A stretch of DNA of 39,166 bases, from the NCBI GenBank assembly GCA_036264355.1, contig DATARD010000009.1:1-39166 (forward strand). The letters are read 5' to 3'. This document shows positions 17,308 through 24,079 of this stretch, piece after piece. Positions within the stretch are counted from its first letter, which is position 1, and each line of letters starts with the position of its first letter. The translations under genes were made by a program, and so were the position numbers. The notes below the pieces were generated by a model that saw only the letters and a list, made by a program, of their open reading frames with translations, ran no database searches and was not told the origin of the DNA. The stretch comes from UBA5704 sp036264355 (GTDB taxonomy: Bacteria; Acidobacteriota; Thermoanaerobaculia; Multivoradales; UBA5704).

Positions 17308-17580
17308 CACGCCACCGCGTGGTGCTGTGTTGCCACCGCGTAGTGCTGCGTTGCCATTGCGCTCTGCTGTGTTGCCACTGCGCAGTGCTGTGTTGCCACT
17401 ACGCTCTGCCGTGTTGCCACTGCGCAGTGCTGTGTTGCCACTGCGTAGTGCTGTGTTGCCACCGCGCACTGTTGTGTTGCCACTGCGGCCTGTTGTTGTG
17501 CCATCGGACCCTTCTGTGTTGCCACCGCGGCCTGTTGTTGTGCCACCGCGCCCTGCTGTGTTGCCACCGCGCGGTGCAGT
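17308..17580. repeat. Tandem array 2B: thirteen 21-bp units (GTTGCCACYGCG type)
   Basis: Thirteen gap-free 21-bp units of the type GTTGCCACYGCGYAGTGCTG fill this stretch; a partial fourteenth (GTTGCCATGGG) starts at 17581. Because 21 is a multiple of three, several frames on both strands read as heptapeptides (VLPLRSA on the plus strand, AVATQHC and GNTALRS on the minus strand). Unit differences are not concentrated at third codon positions in any open frame, so I treat it as non-coding repeat DNA in the 598-bp gap before the next gene. Confidence 0.95.
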
Positions 17581-17753
17581 GTTGCCATGGGCCGTGACAG
17601 TCAAGGAAACCGGCCTGTGCTTTGCCTCCGCACACCCAGGAGGGGGCAAGACCGGTGCCGGCGGGTGTAGACCTCGCCATTCTGTAGCCGTTCCTCGATC
17701 TCTGCTGGGAGCCGAGCGGCGAATGAGGTAAAGTTCCCGCCAGGAACCCCTGC
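17581..17753. other. Spacer between array 2 and the kinase operon
   Basis: This spacer should contain the promoter of the operon starting at 17754. I see no convincing sigma-70 hexamers. A CGGCCTGTGCTTTGC stretch near 17611 has GG/GC at sigma-54 spacing but poor flanking bases. No gene is evident. Confidence 0.4.
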
Positions 17754-18521
17754 ATGTACGTCGTCGCTTTGCAGTTCGAAAAAAACGCCGGGGACGCCCT
17801 GGCCGTCCGCCTCGCGGCGGTCTTGGGACGTACGCTGCTCGAAGCACGGAACCGGGTGAGCGATCCCGAGGGCGGACCGTCGGTGCTGGCCACGTTCCCG
17901 GAGAAGGCGGCGGCGGAAGTCTACGCGGAGGAGCTGAAGTCGCGCGGCTTCTCAGTGCTGGTGTTGCCTCCCGAGGACGTGGAGAGCGACAAGGAGCGCT
18001 TCGTGGTGCGCAGCTTCGAGCTCGGGCCGGAGGGGTTGAAGGCGCAGGCGCGGCTGGGCTCGGTCGAGGTGCCCTGGCAGGACGTCCGCCTGCTGCTGCG
18101 CGGCCAGACCCGGCTCGAGCAGAAGCTGACCAAGACGTCGGTGCGGCGCGAGTTCAGCCTGCAGCGCGCGGTGCTCACCCACGGTCTGCTGGTGACCAAG
18201 CCGGTCAAGGAGACGAAGCACGAGCTGCGGGTGGAGCACAACGGCTTCCTCCACCTCTACCGAGCCACCGGGATGCCGCTCGTCTTCCGCCAGCAGGAGC
18301 TGAGCTATGCCGGGCTCGGTCCACGCCTGCAACACGCGATCGCGGCGAACTTCTCGCTTCTGGTGGCGGCGCTCCGGGAGGCGAGCCCGCGGGCCGCTTA
18401 CGACGAGCGGCTGGCGACGGCGCCGGGGCAGGCGCGGCTGCTCGGCTCCCTCCCCGCGGCGTCGCACCTCGACGTCGCCATCTCCCTCGTCTCCCAGTCG
18501 CTCCTTTCCGGGCCGCGGTGA
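17754..18521 (+). CDS. Uncharacterised protein, first gene of kinase operon
   Basis: The protein has 255 residues from the ATG at 17754. No signal peptide or membrane segment is visible. The first 75 residues look like a small alpha/beta domain (MYVVALQFEKNAGDALAVRLAAVLG, then an EELKSRGFSVLVLPP strand) reminiscent of SPOR-like or ferredoxin-fold domains. The rest contains VPWQDVRLLLRG and a conserved-looking LTHGLLVTKP segment. I do not recognise the family. It lies 50 bp before the kinase gene, same strand, so it may act in the same signalling pathway. Confidence 0.75.
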   Translation: MYVVALQFEKNAGDALAVRLAAVLGRTLLEARNRVSDPEGGPSVLATFPEKAAAEVYAEELKSRGFSVLVLPPEDVESDKERFVVRSFELGPEGLKAQARLGSVEVPWQDVRLLLRGQTRLEQKLTKTSVRREFSLQRAVLTHGLLVTKPVKETKHELRVEHNGFLHLYRATGMPLVFRQQELSYAGLGPRLQHAIAANFSLLVAALREASPRAAYDERLATAPGQARLLGSLPAASHLDVAISLVSQSLLSGPR

Positions 18522-18571
18522 GCGGCGCGAAGATGACGTAAGACGGGGGAGACCGGTTTGGTGAAACTGCC

Positions 18572-21307
18572 GTGTGGAACAAGATCAAGGGAGAGCCCAA
18601 ACCGAACCTTGACGAGGTGACCACGGGCTCCACCTCGACCGACGACCCGAACGCCACCGTTCCCTGGCTGAGCTCCGGTCTCCCCGCGCAGAAGACGGCC
18701 GGAGAGGAGCCCGCGGGCTTCGCGGCCGGCACCGGCACACCAGAGGGGGCGGCCCAGCGCTACCGCATCCTGGGCCCTCTCGGGGCGGGCGGCATGGGGA
18801 TCATCTACCGTGCCGAGGACACCCGCCTGCGGCGCACCGTCGCGATCAAAACCGTGCCGGCCGCACTGATTGCCAACCGCCGGTCCAAGGAGCGCTTCCT
18901 GAACGAGGCGCGGGCGGCGTCGGCGCTGGACCATCCCAACATCTGTACGGTCTATGAGATCGAGGAGACGGGTGAGGGCCGGCTCTACCTCACCATGCCC
19001 TGCTACGACGGCGAGACCTTGCGGAGCCGTCTCCAGCGCGGTCCACTGCCGGTGCCGGAAGCCGTCCACATCGCCCGCCAGACGGCCCGCGGCCTGGCCA
19101 AGGCGCACCAACTGGGGATCGTCCACTGCGACGTCAAACCGGCGAACCTCATGCTCACCGTCGACGGCATCGTCAAGATCCTCGACTTCGGCATCGCCCG
19201 GCTCTCCGGGCAGGAGCCGCACCTCCAGGCCGGCCCGAGCGGCTCTCCCCGCTACCGATCGCCCGAGCAGGAACGCGGATCCGAGGTCGACGCGGCGAGC
19301 GACATCTGGTCGCTCGGCATCGTGCTCTATGAGATGGTCGCCGGGGGGCCACCCGGGCGCGGCGAGCACGGAGAGGTTGTACCGGGGGAGCTGCCGGGGG
19401 CTCCGCCGGAGCTCGAACGGCTCCTCGCCCGCATGCTCGCCGTCGATCCGGCCGACCGCTACCCGCACGCGGCCGCCCTGCTCGCCGACCTCGACCGCCT
19501 GGAAGACCGGCTCAACGGTTCCCGTCAGAGCCGGAGACTTTGGGCGGCCGGGCTCGGGTTGGCGGTGGTCTGTGTGGCCATCCTCGGCGGATCGTTCATC
19601 CTCCGGAAAACCGGCTCCTTCCCGGGGACGCAGGCAGCTCCACCTCTCCCGCGTCCGACCGAGCCGACGCTGTACCAGGTCACCGACTTTCCAGGGAAGA
19701 CGTCGTATCCCAGCCTCTCTCCAGATGGCGGCACGGTCCTCTATGCCAGGTCGGTAGGAGGCAGGAGCCATGTCTTCTCGCAGCCGACGGTGCTCGGCGC
19801 CGAAGCCGTCGACCTCTCCGCCGGGTCGCCGGCCGACGACACACAGCCGAGCTTCTCCCCCGACGGCCGGCAGATCGCCTTTCGTTCGGAGCGGAACGGT
19901 GGCGGTATCTTCCTCATGCCGGCCCGGGGTGGTGCGGCACGCCGCCTGACCGACTTCGGCTTCAACCCGGCTTGGGCGCCCAACGGAGAAGAGATCGTTT
20001 GCGGCACGGCCAGCATTGTGAGCCCACAGGTCCGCAGGACCAACAGCGAGGTCTTCCGGGTCAACGTGACGACCGGCGTCCGGCGAAGGGTCGCTTCCGG
20101 CGATGCAGCACAGCCGAGTTGGTCTCCCGACGGCCGGCGGATCGCCTACTGGGGACTCCTGCCCCAGACCGGCCAACGGCTCATCTGGACGATACCCGCG
20201 GAGGGCGGGGAGGCGATCCCGGTCGTCCAGGACGGCCACTTCAACTGGAACCCCGTCTGGTCGCCCGACGGGCGCTATCTCTATTTTGCCAGCGATCGGA
20301 ACGGCATCATGAACCTCTGGCGGGTGCCGATCGACGAGGGATCGGGCCGGGTCAAGGGAAAGCCGGAACCGGTCACCAAGTCGCAACAGCCGGGCATGCT
20401 GCTCAGCCTCGCGCGCGATGGGAGGCGGATCGCCTATGCGAGTGACGAGTCGAGGGCGACGATCGAGAAGGCGGGTTTCGACCCGGAAACGGGCCGGACC
20501 GGTCCCGCCGCCGTCATCACCGAGACGTCCGGCGCGATCGTCGTGTGCGACGCGTCGCCTGACGGTAACTGGCTGGTCTACCAACTGTTGAGACCGCGCG
20601 AGGAGTTCTTCGTCGTGCATCCGGATGGCAGCGGCCGGCGGCGGATCATCGGGGACGAGCATCAGAACCGCCTGCCGCAGATTTCCCCCGACAGCCGGCG
20701 CATCGCCTTCTACTCGACCCGTGACGGCAAGTACGAAATCTGGACGATCGGCGTCGACGGCAGCGGATTGGCGCAGGAGACGAGCATTGCCGGCAAATTC
20801 GTCAGCCCGCCCCTCTGGTCGCCGGACGGCAAGATGCTTGCCTGTGACGTCGCGGGCAGCGAGGCCTTGATCGATCTGACGAAGCCGCTGAGCCAGCGCG
20901 TTCCCCAGTTCCTTCCTCACCCCGACAGGCGTGCCGCCTTCAGCGCCAACTCCTGGTCGGCCGATGGCAGATGGCTGGCCGGCGCACGACGGCGGCGCGA
21001 CGGCTCACGCGAGCCCGGCATCCTGCTCTATTCTCTGGCGGACACGAAATATGTACGGTTGACGAGCCGCGGAGACAGTCCCCTCTGGCTGCACGATAGT
21101 CGCCGTCTTCTCTACTTCGACGACGCCGGGATTCGCCTTGTCGATACCCAAACCGGCACGACGCGGCCGGTCCTCGACTCTCCCTCGGGCTCTACCTATA
21201 CGGACCTGAGCTCGAGCCCCGATGACCGCGTCCTCTACCTCGCAAGGACCCTGCACAACGGACATATCTGGCTGCTCACGTTGGATGAGCAGCCAACCAG
21301 GCCATAA
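18572..21307 (+). CDS. Transmembrane Ser/Thr protein kinase with PD40 (TolB-like) sensor propeller
   Basis: The protein has 911 residues. GTG at 18572 is the only plausible start before the kinase domain, though no strong ribosome-binding site is seen. The N-terminal 60 residues are disordered (Thr/Asp/Pro-rich). The kinase domain spans about 64-310: GPLGAGGMG (68-76), Lys93 (AIK), Glu112, catalytic loop HCDVKPANLM (H185, C186, D187, N192), DFG (205-207) and SPEQ (230-233). The usual Arg of HRD is Cys, so this is a non-RD kinase, often not dependent on activation-loop phosphorylation. A single membrane segment follows (about 325-344). The region outside carries about nine PD40 repeats (WSPDGRxIAF type) forming a propeller. 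By analogy it would sense an external ligand and phosphorylate cytoplasmic targets. The next gene starts 8 bp after the stop. Confidence 0.93.
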   Translation: MWNKIKGEPKPNLDEVTTGSTSTDDPNATVPWLSSGLPAQKTAGEEPAGFAAGTGTPEGAAQRYRILGPLGAGGMGIIYRAEDTRLRRTVAIKTVPAALIANRRSKERFLNEARAASALDHPNICTVYEIEETGEGRLYLTMPCYDGETLRSRLQRGPLPVPEAVHIARQTARGLAKAHQLGIVHCDVKPANLMLTVDGIVKILDFGIARLSGQEPHLQAGPSGSPRYRSPEQERGSEVDAASDIWSLGIVLYEMVAGGPPGRGEHGEVVPGELPGAPPELERLLARMLAVDPADRYPHAAALLADLDRLEDRLNGSRQSRRLWAAGLGLAVVCVAILGGSFILRKTGSFPGTQAAPPLPRPTEPTLYQVTDFPGKTSYPSLSPDGGTVLYARSVGGRSHVFSQPTVLGAEAVDLSAGSPADDTQPSFSPDGRQIAFRSERNGGGIFLMPARGGAARRLTDFGFNPAWAPNGEEIVCGTASIVSPQVRRTNSEVFRVNVTTGVRRRVASGDAAQPSWSPDGRRIAYWGLLPQTGQRLIWTIPAEGGEAIPVVQDGHFNWNPVWSPDGRYLYFASDRNGIMNLWRVPIDEGSGRVKGKPEPVTKSQQPGMLLSLARDGRRIAYASDESRATIEKAGFDPETGRTGPAAVITETSGAIVVCDASPDGNWLVYQLLRPREEFFVVHPDGSGRRRIIGDEHQNRLPQISPDSRRIAFYSTRDGKYEIWTIGVDGSGLAQETSIAGKFVSPPLWSPDGKMLACDVAGSEALIDLTKPLSQRVPQFLPHPDRRAAFSANSWSADGRWLAGARRRRDGSREPGILLYSLADTKYVRLTSRGDSPLWLHDSRRLLYFDDAGIRLVDTQTGTTRPVLDSPSGSTYTDLSSSPDDRVLYLARTLHNGHIWLLTLDEQPTRP

Positions 21308-21315
21308 AATCGAGC

Positions 21316-22389
21316 ATGATGCCGTCTGTCTTTACAGCGTTCGTACGCAGCCAGCAGGGCGCGGAGACTCCCGACGCGACCCTCCTCCACGAGGCCTGGA
21401 ACGGCTTGCAGGCCGCGCTGGGCGGGGAGCTGAAGCGGCGCGGGCTTTGGTACAACCCGCCCTGCTATGTCGGGGTCTACGGCTACGAGCGGTGGGACGC
21501 CGAAGAGACGGTGGGAGACCCCATGTCGCATGCCTGGTGCTACACCCGCGCGCCCCAGAGCGCGCTGGCCGAGCTGGTGACCGACTGCTGGGCCTACATC
21601 TTCTCGGATCGGATGCACAGCCTCAAGCAGCAGCTCAAGGACAAGGAGAACATCGACGGCCTCGTCCTCCGCAACGTCAAGAACTTCCTGCACGAACGCC
21701 AGCGGGAGCACGACCCGGTCGGTTTCCGGATCTTCGAACGGTTGAAGGATGCGCTGGCGGATGCCGTCGCGCGCCAGACCCTCCATGTCCTGGGGGGCGA
21801 TCCGAGGATTCGCAATAATACAGTCCTGGGCTTCGAGCCGGCCGCGGAGCTGAGACTGCCCTCGCTCGACCTCAGGCCGTTCGTGGTGCTCTGGAACGAC
21901 GAGCTGCTTCCCGGTCTCGTCACGGGCCGAGGCCGCCAGGAGGCAGCCGTCCTGGAACGTCTGGAGCAACTCCTCCTCGAGCTGCCTCGGCACGGCATCT
22001 CCTGCTTCCGGTTCAAGGATCTGGTCGATCCGATGAAGAGCGATGCGCGGCAGCGCTGGGCGGCCTTCCTGGCGCGCGAAGACGCTGCGGGCATGGCCGA
22101 ATCCGGCGCGGTCGAATCGCGGCAGAGCTTCGAGCATCTGACCCGGTGCGTCTCCGCGTCGATCGCACGCCTGGAGGTCGATCCCCGCACCCGCGGCTAC
22201 CTTGCGGCGCTCTGGGATTTTCTGCAGCATCAGAATGGTGACGGGACTCCGGAGGGCTCACTCTCTCATCGCCAGCTCAGCCAGCGTCTGCAGATCCCGC
22301 GAGAACGCATCCCGATGCTCTTCACGGCCCTGAAGCAACTCGTCGCGCGCTGCCGCCTCGCGGGCACGGCGCGGCTCGGCCGGCGCTGA
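21316..22389 (+). CDS. Uncharacterised cytoplasmic protein with possible C-terminal HTH
   Basis: The protein has 357 residues from the ATG at 21316 (a second ATG follows at once), 8 bp after the kinase stop, so it is very likely cotranscribed. No signal peptide or TM segment is seen. Residues about 75-150 are helical and charged (AELVTDCWAYIFSDRMHSL, then LRNVKNFLHERQREHD), a pattern that recalls, but does not prove, an RNA-polymerase sigma-like helical domain. Residues about 315-345 (SHRQLSQRLQIPRERIPML) look like a winged or plain helix-turn-helix. It may be the transcriptional output or substrate of the kinase; that is inference from position only. Confidence 0.75.
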   Translation: MMPSVFTAFVRSQQGAETPDATLLHEAWNGLQAALGGELKRRGLWYNPPCYVGVYGYERWDAEETVGDPMSHAWCYTRAPQSALAELVTDCWAYIFSDRMHSLKQQLKDKENIDGLVLRNVKNFLHERQREHDPVGFRIFERLKDALADAVARQTLHVLGGDPRIRNNTVLGFEPAAELRLPSLDLRPFVVLWNDELLPGLVTGRGRQEAAVLERLEQLLLELPRHGISCFRFKDLVDPMKSDARQRWAAFLAREDAAGMAESGAVESRQSFEHLTRCVSASIARLEVDPRTRGYLAALWDFLQHQNGDGTPEGSLSHRQLSQRLQIPRERIPMLFTALKQLVARCRLAGTARLGRR

Positions 22390-22485
22390 GCCCCCCGGCC
22401 GGCGCCGCCATTTCCGCGAACTCGCCCGTTAGTAGGAGATAGGGAACGGTGGTCACGTCCCTTTCACTGGCGAGGACGTCCCAAG

Positions 22486-23085
22486 ATGAAAACGCAGTGC
22501 TTCGACTACGACGCGACGCTGGCCCGGGTAGAGAGAAAGACGATCGATGCGCTGGCGTGGCTCTCCAAGCTGGGGAAACACGCCGAGGTCCTGGCCGAGG
22601 ACCTGTCGCGGATGCCGGACGACCGGATGCGGAGGCAGCGCGTGCGCGAGCTCGCGCGCGCCGAGCCGGGCGTCGTGGCGGCATCTCTCCTCGGCGTGTC
22701 GTGCCGGATGGCTCACAAAGAACCTGCCCGGGCGGGCGCTCTCGCCGAGCTCGCCATCGTCGCCGCGGAGGTGCTCGACGGCACGGACACTCCATTCCTC
22801 AAGTCAGGTCTCCTCGGCGTCGCAGAGGACCTCCTCGGCAGGAGCCTGCGCCGCACCCAACGGATCGAGGAAGCCGAGGAAGCCTTCGCCCGTGCCGCCA
22901 ACTACCTCTCCGCGACGCCTGACAAGGCCACTCTCTCCCTCTACTGTCATCTGCTCTCGCGTCTTCCCCGCGTGCAGGGGCCGATCGGCGAATCTCTTGC
23001 CCGGTTCGACCGTGCCGCGTCGCTGCTCGACAGCTCGCCTCCTCAGGGTCTTCCGATCGAGCCGGAGCTTCACGCCCGGTCCTGA
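22486..23085 (+). CDS. Short TPR-type protein, possibly truncated
   Basis: The protein has 199 residues. The segment DLLGRSLRRTQRIEEAEEAFARAANYL (cut here into one helix pair) and the following LSLYCHLLSRLPRVQ/ESLARFDRAASLLD repeat resemble the TPR pairs of the two longer TPR proteins at 28532-29533 and 30006-31307, which continue for another 150-230 residues. Here the frame stops soon after the second repeat, so the gene may be a 3'-truncated member of that family or a short natural form. It follows the kinase-operon gene by 96 bp. The stop lies 3 bp before that of the convergent gene. Confidence 0.7.
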   Translation: MKTQCFDYDATLARVERKTIDALAWLSKLGKHAEVLAEDLSRMPDDRMRRQRVRELARAEPGVVAASLLGVSCRMAHKEPARAGALAELAIVAAEVLDGTDTPFLKSGLLGVAEDLLGRSLRRTQRIEEAEEAFARAANYLSATPDKATLSLYCHLLSRLPRVQGPIGESLARFDRAASLLDSSPPQGLPIEPELHARS

Positions 23086-23088
23086 CAG

Positions 23089-23979
23089 CTAAGGCGTTCC
23101 GGAGTCCTTCTTGGGCTCCGGAGCCTTTCCGTCTTTTTTTTGGCCGTCCCCCTTTTTCTCATCTCCCTTCTTGACCTCTTTCTTCTTCTCTCCGAAGAGG
23201 AGCTGGAAGGCGTCCACCTTGGTCGTCGCCGCGGCGGCCTTGGCTTTCGCTTCTTTCGCCTTTCTCCCTTCCTGCCCCTCCGCCTGGGCCTGCTGCGCTC
23301 CCGCGGGACGGTCGGGACGGTTTTCGCCGAACAGATGCTGGAAGGCGGCTCCTTCTTTCACCGCCGGGGCCGGGGGCGAGGGCGGCGCAGGGGGGGCCTT
23401 GCGCTCTTTGGGTCCGAAGAAGTGCTGGAAGGCGCTCGGTTTCGGCTTAGGCTCCGCCGCCGGGGTCTTTTCAGGCGCCGCCGCGGGCTGCGGCGGTGCG
23501 GGCTCGGTCTTCGCGGCCGGCGCCGGAGCCGCTTGCACGGGCTCGGGCGCGGGGTCCGGCATCTTGGCCTGCACGGGCTCCGGAGCGGGCGGCGGCGCCA
23601 GGGCGCGGGCCTTGAGGTCGGCGGCTTCGTCCGCATGCCCGAGCTTCTCCGCCGCGGTCGCGGCCCACAGCCAGGCGCTCGACGGGTTGGCGGTCAGCTC
23701 GGCGCTCTTGCGGAAGGCCGCCAGAGCGTCGGCGGCCTGCTCGAGGCCGGTGAGGTCGACGATGCCGAGTTGCAACCAGGCGTCGGCCAGCGGCTCTTTC
23801 TCGTTTTGCGGATCGAGCGTCCGGGTGGCGGCGGTGAAGTGCTCCGCCGCGGCACGGAAGTCGCGGTGAGCCAAGGCCTCTTTGCCGAGGCTCAGCTCGC
23901 GCGTGCCGGGGCTCTCCGCCACGGCCACGGCGGCACTCAGGAACAGGGTGGCGGCAAGGGCGAGACGGCGGCACAGCAT
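23089..23979 (-). CDS. Exported TPR protein with three AFQxxFG motifs in a disordered tail
   Basis: The protein has 296 residues from the ATG at 23979, with AGGAGG upstream. A signal peptide (LALAATLFLSAAVAVAES) ends near residue 22. Residues about 25-130 form two or three TPR-like helix pairs (HRDFRAAAEHFTAATRTL, ADALAAFRKSAEL). The remaining 165 residues are Pro/Ala/Glu/Lys-rich and disordered but contain three copies of one short motif: AFQHFFG, AFQHLFG and AFQLLFG, each followed by charged residues. Repeated aromatic motifs in a flexible tail suggest docking to a common partner. Function unknown. It diverges from copA with a 100-bp gap. Confidence 0.8.
   Translation of the reverse strand: MLCRRLALAATLFLSAAVAVAESPGTRELSLGKEALAHRDFRAAAEHFTAATRTLDPQNEKEPLADAWLQLGIVDLTGLEQAADALAAFRKSAELTANPSSAWLWAATAAEKLGHADEAADLKARALAPPPAPEPVQAKMPDPAPEPVQAAPAPAAKTEPAPPQPAAAPEKTPAAEPKPKPSAFQHFFGPKERKAPPAPPSPPAPAVKEGAAFQHLFGENRPDRPAGAQQAQAEGQEGRKAKEAKAKAAAATTKVDAFQLLFGEKKKEVKKGDEKKGDGQKKDGKAPEPKKDSGTP
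23098..23141 (+). terminator. Hairpin plus T-tract, terminator for plus-strand operon
   Basis: A 10-bp stem with one G-T pair (TCCGGAGTCC 23098-23107, GGGCTCCGGA 23113-23122) and a 5-nt loop is followed after 11 bases by eight T residues (23134-23141). It lies inside the 3' coding end of the convergent gene at 23089, so the same bases encode its Lys/Pro-rich C-terminus. Confidence 0.45.
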
Positions 23980-24046
23980 GGCGTTCCTCCTGGAATGGCC
24001 ACCATTGTAGCAGGTGCCGCAGGAGTTTTCCGGAACAAGCTTGGAA

Positions 24047-24066
24047 ATAGGGGAGGGGGGTATACG
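24047..24066 (+). promoter_or_regulatory. Candidate CsoR-type copper operator overlapping the copA -10
   Basis: The stretch ATAGGGGAGGGGGGTATACG lies just before copA. Its reverse complement has the GTATACCCCCC...CCCCTAT form typical of CsoR/RcnR-family operators (A/T-flanked C-tracts). TATACG at 24061-24066 could be the -10 element, with TTGGAA at 24041-24046 as a -35 at a short 14-bp spacing, so bound CsoR would block the promoter. The csoR gene itself is the next gene but one. The assignment rests on pattern and context. Confidence 0.55.
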
Positions 24067-24079
24067 GGTTGATCGGTAC

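Noticed and set aside
17608..17626. Second sigma-54-type promoter before the kinase operon
   Set aside because: GG and GC are at the right spacing, but the flanks (CGGCCT, TTTGCC) deviate from TGGCAC/TTGCW, and it lies about 130 bp from the gene; not strong enough to annotate.
17110..17847. Minus-strand frame reading as GNTALRS collagen-like repeats
   Set aside because: The frame runs antisense through two real genes' ends, unit differences are not at third codon positions, and other frames give equally regular heptapeptides.
18398..20920. Very long minus-strand open frame opposite the kinase gene
   Set aside because: It is antisense to a clearly recognised kinase and PD40 protein; low-complexity Arg/Gly/Asp composition is typical of high-G+C shadow frames.
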